A stretch of 53,327 nt of DNA from an uncultured Eubacteriales bacterium (GTDB taxonomy: Bacteria > Bacillota > Clostridia > Peptostreptococcales > Anaerovoracaceae), in assembly GCA_902795265.1 (NCBI GenBank), contig CADBKM010000018.1, positions 1 through 53,327 on the forward strand, read 5' to 3'. Positions 24,989 to 30,538 of the stretch are shown here, in pieces. Numbering within the stretch: the first letter of the stretch is position 1; every line of letters starts with the position of its first letter. The notes under the pieces are model-generated. The model was not told the DNA's origin. It searched no databases and worked only from the letters and a program-made list of their open reading frames with translations. The position numbers and the translations under genes are program-made.

Positions 24989-25111
24989 TTACCCCTCTCC
25001 GCAGATCTTACGGAGCCGCCCCCATTGCGATGTCTGTGGCTGGACGGAAGTATCATTGTCCTCTGAGACTGTCATCGCACAAAACAGTTGCTGGCTGCCT
25101 TTTGGATCCAT
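24989..25111 (-). CDS. Possible 40-residue protein
   Basis: A frame from ATG at 25111 to TAA at 24989 (MDPKGSQQLFCAM...). A weak AGGATC site precedes it. No family is recognised. It occupies the otherwise empty 620-bp stretch between the int operon and the tRNA array. Could be chance. Confidence 0.3.
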   Translation of the reverse strand: MDPKGSQQLFCAMTVSEDNDTSVQPQTSQWGRLRKICGEG

Positions 25112-25252
25112 GATCCTGATCGCTCGTACGCTTTCGCGCAGTCATGGCGTATCGATCCTGCATGCTCACGGGTGTTAGCCGATATCTCAGAGAAGGTACC
25201 TGATTGAATGTGTATTCAGTTTTCTGTGGTTCGCGAGAGGTTTTTAATAAGT

Positions 25253-25297
25253 CCTCTCACTTATGAGCAATAGAAATCGGGTTTGACACCCCTCTTT
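25253..25297 (-). repeat. 45-bp repeat, copy 1 (shared with 32560-32604)
   Basis: Differs at one base from the copy that overlaps the end of the sigma-like gene at 32.6 kb. Read on the minus strand it contains CTCATAAGTGAG, a small hairpin, and GGGTGTCAAACCCG. Here no complete sigma-like gene precedes it, so it is either a remnant of one or an independent regulatory element. Confidence 0.8.
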
Positions 25298-25334
25298 TTC
25301 AAAATTTTATGAAAAATTTTTTTGCACAGAAAAT

Positions 25335-25372
25335 GCCCTGCGAAGCGAACTGTTAAGTTCACCTCACAGGGC
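25335..25372 (-). terminator. Hairpin closing the tRNA array
   Basis: GCCCTG/CAGGGC outer arms and GAACT/AGTTC inner arms form a compact hairpin eight bases after the CCA of the last tRNA, followed on the minus strand by ATTTTCTG and then A/T-rich runs. Likely terminator or 3' processing structure of the array transcript. Confidence 0.6.
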
Positions 25373-25378
25373 TGATCA

Positions 25379-25455
25379 TGGTTGGGGAGGCCGGAGTTGA
25401 ACCGAGCTACCAGAGCCTTATAAGGACCCCACTCTGACCGTTGAGTTACTCCCCA
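25379..25455 (-). tRNA. tRNA-Ile(UAU)
   Basis: Acceptor TGGGGAG/CTCCCCA, anticodon loop CTTATAA, encoded CCA. One mismatch at the end of the T stem. Reads the rare AUA codon directly, without the lysidine-modified tRNA-Ile2 that most bacteria use. Confidence 0.85.
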
Positions 25456-25462
25456 TTATAGA

Positions 25463-25538
25463 TGGTGGTAAAGGCTGGCATCGAACCAGCGACCTTTCGG
25501 GCTTCAACCGAACGCTCTACCATCTGAGCTACTTTACC
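25463..25538 (-). tRNA. tRNA-Phe(GAA)
   Basis: Regular cloverleaf, anticodon loop TTGAAGC in a TTCGG/CCGAA stem, T loop TTCGATG, encoded CCA. Confidence 0.95.
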
Positions 25539-25543
25539 AAATG

Positions 25544-25620
25544 TGGAGAGCACGGCTGGATTCGAACCAGCGAATAACAGGGTTGCAGCCTGCCTCCTTA
25601 GGCCACTCGGATACGTGCTC
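25544..25620 (-). tRNA. tRNA-Cys(GCA)
   Basis: Acceptor GAGCACG/CGTGCTC, anticodon loop CTGCAAC, U73 discriminator as expected for Cys, encoded CCA. Confidence 0.93.
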
Positions 25621-25625
25621 ATAAT

Positions 25626-25701
25626 TGGGTGGAAGGACAGGAATCGAACCTGCAACAGCCGGAGCCACGATCCGGCGCTCTGCCATTGAGCTACCAACCA
25701 C
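25626..25701 (-). tRNA. tRNA-His(GUG), with C33
   Basis: Loop TCGTGGC places C at position 33 where U is nearly invariant. G-1 and C73 of histidine identity are present. The acceptor stem has two T-T mismatches (positions 4 and 5). CCA encoded. Confidence 0.85.
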
Positions 25702-25706
25702 GTAAT

Positions 25707-25782
25707 TGGTGATCCCCGCGGGACTTGAACCCGGCATTTCCAGATTGAGAGTCTGGTGTCCTACCCCTTAGACGAGGGGACC
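25707..25782 (-). tRNA. tRNA-Glu(CUC)
   Basis: Acceptor GGTCCCC/GGGGATC, anticodon loop CTCTCAA, encoded CCA. Dedicated reader of GAG beside a second Glu tRNA (UUC) in the array. Confidence 0.93.
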
Positions 25783-25786
25783 TTAT

Positions 25787-25863
25787 TGGTACGCACTCGC
25801 AGATTCGAACTGCGGACCGCCCGCGTATCAGACGGGTACTCTATACCGCTGAGTTAAGTGCGT
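25787..25863 (-). tRNA. tRNA-Ile(GAU)
   Basis: Acceptor ACGCACT/AGTGCGT, loop CTGATAC in a CCCGT/GCGGG stem, regular T arm, encoded CCA. Confidence 0.93.
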
Positions 25864-25869
25864 ATATAA

Positions 25870-25943
25870 TGGCTGCCCCTGCAGGATTTGAACCTACACC
25901 GTCAGAATCAAAGTCTGATGTCCTGCCATTAGACGAAGGGGCA
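25870..25943 (-). tRNA. tRNA-Gln(UUG)
   Basis: Acceptor TGCCCCT/AGGGGCA, loop CTTTGAT, G73, encoded CCA. The first tRNA after the YkuK-like gene. Confidence 0.93.
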
Positions 25944-25969
25944 ATAGCGGCGATCACGATGACCGCCGG

Positions 25970-26464
25970 TTATTTACTGAGCCTGTCAGCTATAGTCGAT
26001 GCGGAATATGAATCCGGCTTTACCTCGCAGTCATATCCCATCGCATGCACCCATCCGGTAAGTCCTTGGATAAGATCTCTGGTCTTTCCTTGCGGTGCAT
26101 TTCCTGCATCGATGTGGATGGAGAGAGGACAATTGTCTACGAGGATCCGGTAGCCGCCGTTGTCCAACTCATCCAGAAGCATCTTTGCAGTCTCAAGGCT
26201 GATATAGGTCTCAGTTTCGAGCTTCTGCTTGACCACTTTGATGAGATCACGGAACTCTGTCTCGTAGAAGAATATCCCGCCATGGCCCTTGCAGATCATG
26301 GAGATCACTGTAACGATCTTTGTACCTGAGGCATGGTTCTGAGAATCTGTACCTATGGTAAGTTCCATTGGCTCTCCATATACAGCATTTCGGTCATAGA
26401 AAAGCATCAGCTTATCAGGGATCTCGCTGAGACCCAGCTGTCCGTATGTCTCAGAATTCCACAT
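25970..26464 (-). CDS. YkuK-like (DUF458) RNase H-fold protein
   Basis: A 164-residue protein matching YkuK of Bacillus: IGTDSQNHASGTKIVTVISM near residue 40 and DAGNAPQGKTRDLIQGLTGWVHAMGYDCEVKPDSYSASTIADR at the C-terminus, with acidic residues (IGTDSQ, HIDAG, KPDSY) in the places expected of an RNase H-like active site. The function of the family is not established. It is wedged between two tRNA blocks, 26 bp from one and 28 bp from the other, and so would be co-transcribed with tRNAs; a role in tRNA processing or quality control is plausible. GGAGG lies ten bases before ATG. Confidence 0.82.
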   Translation of the reverse strand: MWNSETYGQLGLSEIPDKLMLFYDRNAVYGEPMELTIGTDSQNHASGTKIVTVISMICKGHGGIFFYETEFRDLIKVVKQKLETETYISLETAKMLLDELDNGGYRILVDNCPLSIHIDAGNAPQGKTRDLIQGLTGWVHAMGYDCEVKPDSYSASTIADRLSK

Positions 26465-26492
26465 ATTCTTATGTCCTCCCCTCCTTAAGAAT

Positions 26493-26568
26493 TGGCACCC
26501 TGAGAAAGATTCGAACTCTCATCTTGCGGTTTTGGAGACCGGTGTTCTCGCCGTTGAACTATCAGGGC
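26493..26568 (-). tRNA. tRNA-Trp(CCA)
   Basis: Acceptor GCCCTGA/TCAGGGT, loop CTCCAAA, G73, encoded CCA. One C-C mismatch closes the anticodon stem. Confidence 0.9.
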
Positions 26569-26578
26569 ATATGGTATT

Positions 26579-26653
26579 TGGCGGTCTATCCGGGAATCGA
26601 ACCCGGATCTTCGGCCTGACAAGCCGGTATAATAGCCGTTATACTAATAGACC
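26579..26653 (-). tRNA. tRNA-Asp(GUC)
   Basis: Acceptor GGTCTAT/ATAGACC, loop TTGTCAG, G73, encoded CCA. C-A mismatch at 27-43. Confidence 0.9.
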
Positions 26654-26657
26654 ACAT

Positions 26658-26732
26658 TGGTGCTCCGAGCAGGTGTTGAGCCTGCGACCTCCTGCTTGTA
26701 AGGCAGGCGCTCTCCCGTTGAGCTATCAGAGC
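26658..26732 (-). tRNA. tRNA-Val(UAC)
   Basis: Acceptor GCTCTGA/TCGGAGC, loop CTTACAA in CCTGC/GCAGG, A73, encoded CCA. T loop begins C instead of U54. Confidence 0.92.
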
Positions 26733-26733
26733 A

Positions 26734-26809
26734 TGGTATCCCGCGAGAGACTCGAACTCTCATTATCGGTTTAGAAGACCGAGGTTCTGATCCGTTGAAC
26801 TAACGGGAC
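26734..26809 (-). tRNA. tRNA-Arg(UCU)
   Basis: Acceptor GTCCCGT/GCGGGAT, loop CTTCTAA in TCGGT/ACCGA, encoded CCA. Only one base separates it from tRNA-Val. Confidence 0.92.
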
Positions 26810-26813
26810 ATAT

Positions 26814-26889
26814 TGGTGATCTCCGTGGGACTTGAACCCGACATTTCCGGGATGAAAACCCGACGTCCTATCCTTTAGACGAGAAGACC
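26814..26889 (-). tRNA. tRNA-Glu(UUC)
   Basis: Loop TTTTCAT in a TCGGG/CCCGG stem, acceptor GGTCTTC/GGAGATC with a C-G-rich start and wobble pairs, encoded CCA. Confidence 0.92.
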
Positions 26890-26892
26890 ATA

Positions 26893-26968
26893 TGGCGGTC
26901 TCTGCAGGAATCGAACCTGCACCCCTCGCCTTAACAGGGCGCCGCTCCACCTATTGAGCTAAGAGACC
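26893..26968 (-). tRNA. tRNA-Asn(GUU)
   Basis: Acceptor GGTCTCT/AGAGACC, loop CTGTTAA, G73, encoded CCA. Starts 5 bp after the stop of an XRE gene. Confidence 0.93.
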
Positions 26969-26972
26969 GTGG

Positions 26973-27284
26973 TTATGAAATTGTTTGCGTGAAGATCACT
27001 ATTCCTTCTTCGACATCACCGATATCTTCATGATCATCTTCCTCCGTGGAAATGATCTCATCGATGGTAGTCCCAAGGATCGCAGCAAGGATGATAAGGT
27101 TATCCACGGCCGGAAGACTCTTTCCGCTCTGCCAGCTATAGATCGCCTGCGGATTTGTGAATCCGAACATGATCTGCAGCTCTCTGACAGAGATCCCTGC
27201 TTCCTTCCTCATCCTCGTGATATTCTCGCCTGTTTTTTTAAGATTGATTGCCGGCGCTCTTCCGCCGGCTGCTCCGGTACGCAT
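26973..27284 (-). CDS. XRE-family regulator inside the tRNA array (copy 1)
   Basis: A 103-residue protein with a helix-turn-helix (ITRMRKEAGISVRELQIMFGFTNPQAIYSWQSGKSLPAVDNLIILAAILGTTIDEII, residues about 18-70). It is clearly paralogous to the XRE gene at 28875-29234. The start at 27284 has GGAGG upstream. Directly before that site is an intrinsic terminator homologous to the one before RtcB, so expression should depend on antitermination. The gene is followed 4 bp later by a tRNA block. It may regulate the array, possibly through the shared 55-bp upstream motifs. Confidence 0.85.
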   Translation of the reverse strand: MRTGAAGGRAPAINLKKTGENITRMRKEAGISVRELQIMFGFTNPQAIYSWQSGKSLPAVDNLIILAAILGTTIDEIISTEEDDHEDIGDVEEGIVIFTQTIS

Positions 27285-27298
27285 TTCATTCCTCCCGT

Positions 27299-27335
27299 AA
27301 AAAATCCGCTTATCCCATATATGAGACAAGCGGAT
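27299..27335 (-). promoter_or_regulatory. Attenuator terminator before XRE copy 1
   Basis: A 32-nt hairpin (27304-27335) with an almost perfect 15-bp stem beginning ATCCGCTT and ending AAGCGGAT, followed by TTTTTT and then the gene's GGAGG site. Upstream at 27398-27405 the leader contains ATATGAGA, complementary to TCTCATAT in the 5' arm of the hairpin (27319-27326), which could form a competing antiterminator. The same design recurs before RtcB. Confidence 0.8.
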
Positions 27336-27365
27336 ATGAAATCGTCATCTATTTCTGTGAGGCTG

Positions 27366-27491
27366 TCAGCTAGGCTGCCCCACGGCTTTCCCTCTCATCT
27401 CATATTTGCACACAAAATCATTCTCCCAATCGATGACATGGAAGTCTTGTTCGCATATGATGCTCTGTACAAATACGAGTCTGTAAGCCAT
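27366..27491 (-). CDS. Small leader protein (41 residues) upstream of XRE copy 1
   Basis: A frame starting MAYRLVFVQSIICEQDF after an AAGGAAAGGA stretch and stopping 31 bp before the attenuator hairpin. Its codons cover the strand that could pair with the terminator, so its translation could affect attenuation. No family recognised. Real coding status uncertain. Confidence 0.5.
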   Translation of the reverse strand: MAYRLVFVQSIICEQDFHVIDWENDFVCKYEMRGKAVGQPS

Positions 27492-27512
27492 TACTTTGAT
27501 TCCTTTCCTTAT

Positions 27513-27567
27513 CCGGCATCAATATATCACCGGAGAATGTCTCTGTATAGTAAGGTCGTAGTTTAAT
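27513..27567 (-). promoter_or_regulatory. Shared 55-bp upstream module, copy A
   Basis: Starts ATTAAACTAC and contains TATACAGAG and TATATTGAT; aligns without gaps to 30752-30806 (about 38 of 55 identical). It lies 3 bp after the CCA of tRNA-Met and before the small leader frame. May hold a promoter or regulator site. Confidence 0.6.
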
Positions 27568-27570
27568 AAT

Positions 27571-27647
27571 TGGTTGCGGAGGAGAGATTCGAACCCTCGA
27601 CATTCAGCTTATGAGGCTGCTGAGCTAACCACTGCTACCACTCCGCA
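27571..27647 (-). tRNA. tRNA-Met(CAU), elongator type
   Basis: Acceptor TGCGGAG/CTCCGCA fully paired (so not initiator), loop CTCATAA, encoded CCA. The D arm is irregular with a short stem. An Ile2 tRNA cannot be excluded, but the array already has Ile(UAU). Confidence 0.85.
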
Positions 27648-27658
27648 TCATTGTTTTC

Positions 27659-27734
27659 TGGTGCTCCTGGCTGGATTCGAACCTGCACTGTGCGGTTTTT
27701 AAGACCGCTTCCTCTACCGTTGGGATACAGGAGC
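27659..27734 (-). tRNA. tRNA with Leu anticodon UAA on a class I body
   Basis: Acceptor GCTCCTG/CAGGAGC, loop CTTAAAA in a GCGGT/ACCGC stem, A73, encoded CCA. The variable loop is only five bases (ACAGT), whereas bacterial tRNA-Leu normally has a long variable arm. Two other Leu-anticodon genes in the array share this body. Confidence 0.85.
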
Positions 27735-27739
27735 AATAT

Positions 27740-27814
27740 TGGTGATCCCCGTGGGATTCGAACCCACATCTCCCGGATTAAAAGTCCGGTATCCTTCCAT
27801 TAGACGAGAGAATC
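27740..27814 (-). tRNA. tRNA-Lys(UUU)
   Basis: Loop CTTTTAA in a CCGGA/TCCGG stem, acceptor GATTCTC/GGGGATC with wobble pairs, encoded CCA. Confidence 0.93.
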
Positions 27815-27817
27815 ATA

Positions 27818-27892
27818 TGGAGCTCCCGGTCGGATTTGAACCAACAGTCTACTGCTTACAAGGCAGCCGCGTTACCATTGCGCCACAGGAGC
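27818..27892 (-). tRNA. tRNA-Thr(UGU)
   Basis: Acceptor GCTCCTG/CGGGAGC, loop CTTGTAA in CTGC/GCAG, U73, encoded CCA. Confidence 0.92.
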
Positions 27893-27903
27893 ATGTTTGT
27901 CAC

Positions 27904-27934
27904 AAGGGGGACCACCGTAGGTGGTGGATCCCTT
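27904..27934 (-). other. Hairpin spacer between tRNA genes
   Basis: AAGGG...CCACC pairs with GGTGG...CCCTT around a GTA loop. This is the only spacer above 20 bp inside the 15-tRNA block. It has no T-run and may guide RNase cleavage. Confidence 0.5.
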
Positions 27935-27943
27935 ATGACGGTT

Positions 27944-28019
27944 TGGTGATCCCCGTGAGATTCGAACTCACATCTCCCGGATTAAGAGGCCGGTGTCCTA
28001 CCAGTTGGACGAGAGAATC
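27944..28019 (-). tRNA. tRNA-Lys(CUU)
   Basis: Loop CTCTTAA, acceptor GATTCTC/GGGGATC identical to tRNA-Lys(UUU), encoded CCA. C-T mismatch at 31-39. Confidence 0.9.
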
Positions 28020-28023
28020 ATAT

Positions 28024-28098
28024 TGGTATCCCGTGCAGGATTCCAACCCGCATTACGGAGTCCGTAGCTCCGCGTCCTCTGCTTTAGACGAACGAGAT
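28024..28098 (-). tRNA. tRNA-Arg(ACG)
   Basis: Acceptor ATCTCGT/ACGGGAT, loop CTACGGA in CGGAG/CTCCG, encoded CCA. A34 implies editing to inosine by TadA, which is encoded at 47530-48015. The T loop reads TTGGAAT, with G instead of the conserved C56. Confidence 0.88.
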
Positions 28099-28102
28099 AT
28101 AA

Positions 28103-28181
28103 TGGTGCTCCAGACAGGACTCGAACCTGTACTTGATGGTGTCTGAGGCCATTTCCTCTGCCAGGATTGGGATACTGGAGC
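28103..28181 (-). tRNA. tRNA with Leu anticodon CAG on a class I body
   Basis: Acceptor GCTCCAG/CTGGAGC, loop CTCAGAC, short variable loop CAAGT, A73, encoded CCA. Same scaffold as the UAA and GAG genes. One mismatch at 31-39. Confidence 0.82.
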
Positions 28182-28185
28182 AAGT

Positions 28186-28274
28186 TGGCGGATGGTGTAG
28201 GATTCGAACCCACAGGGCTTTCGCCACATCGGTTTTCAGGACCGCGCCGTTATAACCAGTTTCGGTAACCATCC
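28186..28274 (-). tRNA. tRNA-Ser(UGA), with C33
   Basis: Class II with a variable arm (GTGGC...GCC), acceptor GGATGGT/ACCATCC, G73, encoded CCA. Loop CCTGAAA puts C at position 33. Confidence 0.85.
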
Positions 28275-28278
28275 GTGA

Positions 28279-28367
28279 TGGCGGAGAGAAGAGGACTTGA
28301 ACCTCCACGCCTTAAGGGCTACTGACGGTTTAGCAAACCGCTCCCTTACCATTAGGGTTACCTCTCC
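28279..28367 (-). tRNA. tRNA-Ser(GCU)
   Basis: Class II with a long variable arm, acceptor GGAGAGG/TCTCTCC, loop TTGCTAA in GCGGT/ACCGT, G73, encoded CCA. Confidence 0.93.
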
Positions 28368-28371
28368 ATTT

Positions 28372-28456
28372 TGGTCGGCAGGGGTGGACTCGAACCACCG
28401 ATGTTTCTGTGTCAGGGTTTTACAGACCCCTGCGCTCGCCGCTACGCTACCTACCG
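28372..28456 (-). tRNA. tRNA-Tyr(GUA)
   Basis: Class II, acceptor CGGTAGG/CCTGCCG, loop CTGTAAA in GGGGT/ACCCT, A73, encoded CCA. Confidence 0.93.
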
Positions 28457-28461
28457 ATAAG

Positions 28462-28539
28462 TGGTCGGAGTGGAGAGACTCGAACTCCCGACTTTCCGGT
28501 CCCAGGCCGGACGCTCTAGCCAAACTGAGCTACGCTCCG
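28462..28539 (-). tRNA. tRNA-Pro(UGG), with C33
   Basis: Acceptor CGGAGCG/CACTCCG with a C-A mismatch, loop CCTGGGA in TCCGG/CCGGA gives C33, encoded CCA. Confidence 0.86.
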
Positions 28540-28544
28540 ATGAT

Positions 28545-28621
28545 TGGTGGACCCAGTGGGGCTTGAACCCACGTCTTTCTGCTTGCAAGGCAGATGCTTT
28601 CCCTGTCTAAGCTACAGGCCC
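28545..28621 (-). tRNA. tRNA-Ala(UGC)
   Basis: Loop CTTGCAA in TCTGC/GCAGA, acceptor GGGCCTG/TGGGTCC with several wobble pairs, encoded CCA. The G3-U70 pair that identifies alanine is present. Confidence 0.92.
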
Positions 28622-28626
28622 ATAAC

Positions 28627-28702
28627 TGGAGTGACAGACGGGGCTTGAACCCGTGACCTTCGACTTGGCAAGCCGATATTCTGCCGACTGAACTACTGTC
28701 AC
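28627..28702 (-). tRNA. tRNA-Gly(GCC)
   Basis: Acceptor GTGACAG/CTGTCAC, loop TTGCCAA, U73, encoded CCA. Confidence 0.93.
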
Positions 28703-28706
28703 AAAT

Positions 28707-28783
28707 TGGTGCTCCACACAGGATTCGAACCTGTACTGTATGGACTCTCAGTCCATCTCCTCTACCGATTGGGATACTGGAGC
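28707..28783 (-). tRNA. tRNA with Leu anticodon GAG on a class I body
   Basis: Acceptor GCTCCAG/GTGGAGC, loop CTGAGAG in ATGGA/TCCAT, short variable loop ACAGT, A73, encoded CCA. Third member of the class I Leu-anticodon scaffold. Confidence 0.85.
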
Positions 28784-28786
28784 TTA

Positions 28787-28861
28787 TGGAGCGGCATATG
28801 GGACTTGAACCCATACCATCAGTTTGGAAGACTGATATGCTGGCCATTACACTAATGCCAC
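28787..28861 (-). tRNA. tRNA-Gly(UCC)
   Basis: Acceptor GTGGCAT/ATGCCGC, loop CTTCCAA in TCAGT/ACTGA, U73, encoded CCA. First tRNA after XRE copy 2 (13 bp). Confidence 0.92.
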
Positions 28862-28874
28862 TCATTCCGGCTCA

Positions 28875-29234
28875 TCACTGAGCCGGGTGCATGTGTGCAG
28901 CAGTCGTCACCACTGCACACTTATGCCTGTTATAACTTCGTTGTATTACTGAACCTTTGATAACCACATCTCCGTCGGCGGGATCCTCATCAGTGACAAG
29001 GATCTCGTCTACTGTGACACCGAGTACCGCTGCAAGGATCACGAGGTTGTCGATCGTTGGCATGCAGTCACCGTTCTGCCACTTGTAGATAGCCTGCGGG
29101 TTAGTGAAACCAAGGATCATCTGGAGGTCTCTTACAGAAACACCTGCAGCTGTCCTGAGGTTCTTGATGTTCTGCCCTGTTTCTCTGAGGTCGATGACGG
29201 GCACTCTTGTTACACCGACCGCTCTCACGTTCAT
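28875..29234 (-). CDS. XRE-family regulator inside the tRNA array (copy 2)
   Basis: A 119-residue protein, paralogue of the XRE at 26973 (INLKKTGENI / IDLRETGQNI, then FGFTNPQAIYSWQ / LGFTNPQAIYKWQ and LVILAAVLGVTVDEI). It lies between RtcB (51 bp upstream) and the 15-tRNA block, so one transcript could carry RtcB, the regulator and the tRNAs. A ten-bp hairpin stands before its start. Its C-terminal tail is longer than in copy 1. Confidence 0.85.
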   Translation of the reverse strand: MNVRAVGVTRVPVIDLRETGQNIKNLRTAAGVSVRDLQMILGFTNPQAIYKWQNGDCMPTIDNLVILAAVLGVTVDEILVTDEDPADGDVVIKGSVIQRSYNRHKCAVVTTAAHMHPAQ

Positions 29235-29247
29235 TGCATTGTCCGTC

Positions 29248-29274
29248 CTTTCCGGCCATGTCCAGGCCGGAAAG
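29248..29274 (-). other. Hairpin between rtcB and XRE copy 2
   Basis: CTTTCCGGCC and GGCCGGAAAG pair perfectly around a 7-base loop. There is no T-run, so it is more likely a processing or stability element than a terminator. Confidence 0.6.
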
Positions 29275-29285
29275 AAAGTACCGGC

Positions 29286-30485
29286 CTAGCCTGCCTTATA
29301 GTTGAAAACTGGTTTTAATACTTCTATAACGTCTACTGATTCCTCGATGACATCGATGATATCCTCGAGTGACTTGTATGCCATCGGAGCTTCATCCAGA
29401 GTAGCTGTGCTTACAGATGTGGTGTAGATGCCCTCCATCGCCTTTCTGTAGTCTTCCATCTCGATGACATCCTTAGCCTTCGTTCTTGACATGATACGAC
29501 CTGCACCATGCGGTGCCGAGTAGTTCCAGTCAGGGTTGCCCTTGCCGTATGCAAGGACTGATCCGTCTCTCATGTTGATAGGGATCAGTACGAGCTCTCC
29601 CTTATGGGCTGCAATAGCTCCCTTTCTGAGGATCATCTCGTCTGTGTCGATATAGTTATGGATGGTGTGGAAGGCTTCGATAGCCTCGAGTCCTGTGTGC
29701 TCGAGGATGACTTCCGCCATCTTCTCTCTGCTCAGTCTTGCAAAAGCCTGGCAGATCTCTACGTCATGCAGATAGTCATCGAGATAGCTGCCGTACAGGT
29801 AACAAAGGTCATCCGGTACTGTTGCGTCCTTCTTCTCCCACTTGATAGCCTTCAATGCAGTCTGTATCTCGCTCTTTCTGCCTGCAGCCTTATAGTCCTC
29901 GATGATCTGATCGCGCTTATTCAGGTATTCCTCCTTGCCTTGATTCAGGTCAATAGCAAGCTGCTGGTAGTATTCCGCTACCTGCTTGCCGAGATTCCTT
30001 GAGCCTGAATGGATGACGAGATACTTTGTGCCATCTGCGGCCTCATCGATCTCGATGAAGTGATTGCCTCCGCCGAGTGTTCCGAGAGATCTGTTCAGCC
30101 TCTTGGCATCTCTCAGCTCTCTGTAGCATCTGAGCTCTGTCAGGTCGAAAGGCCACTTTACTCCTTCCCAGGTGTCGAAACCCGATGGGATGATATGGCA
30201 TGCCTCATCGATCTTTTCAAAGTCGATGTCTACCTTGCCGAGCTTGACTGTGTACATGCCGCAGCCGATATCCACGCCTACGACATTAGGCACTGCCTTA
30301 TCTGTGATCGTCATGGTCGTACCGATGGTGCATCCCTTTCCGGCATGCACGTCAGGCATGATCCTGATCTAGTTGCCGCGAGTCATCTCGGTATCGCACA
30401 TACGGCGGATCTGCTCGATCGCTTCATCTTCAATTACTCTGGCAAAGCAGACAGCTGTATTCACTTTGCCCTTGATCTCTAACAT
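29286..30485 (-). CDS. rtcB: RNA-splicing ligase RtcB, interrupted by an in-frame UAG
   Basis: The full frame from ATG at 30485 (GGAGG site) is 399 sense-equivalent codons with a TAG at 30369-30371, codon 39, in GN-stop-IRIMPDVHAGKG where the family usually has Gln. All later signatures are intact: DIGCGMYTVKL (metal Cys), GGGNHFIEID, HSGSRNLGKQVAEYY, IHNYIDTDEM, and APHGAGRIMSR with the guanylylated His. RtcB joins 2',3'-cyclic phosphate or 3'-phosphate ends to 5'-hydroxyl ends and repairs cleaved tRNA. Product could come from read-through or from reinitiation at Met43 (30359), after AGGATC, giving 357 residues. An attenuator precedes the gene. Confidence 0.88.
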
Positions 30486-30501
30486 TTTCTTTCCTCCGAC
30501 T

Positions 30502-30538
30502 AAAAAATCCGCTCATCTCTTATTTGAGACAAGCGGAT
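30502..30538 (-). promoter_or_regulatory. Attenuator terminator before rtcB
   Basis: A 32-nt hairpin (30507-30538) with a 13-bp stem including two G-U pairs, then TTTTTT, then the GGAGG site of rtcB. The leader strand TGAGACAAG, encoded at 30597-30605, is perfectly complementary to CTTGTCTCA in the 5' arm (30525-30533). Sequence differs from the XRE copy 1 attenuator, but the pairing is kept in both, which supports a real terminator/antiterminator switch. Confidence 0.82.

Noticed and set aside
25379-28861. A UAG-suppressor tRNA in the array that would decode the amber codon in rtcB
   Set aside because: I read the anticodon of all 28 genes; none is CUA. tRNA-Gln(UUG) might misread UAG weakly, but that cannot be shown from sequence.
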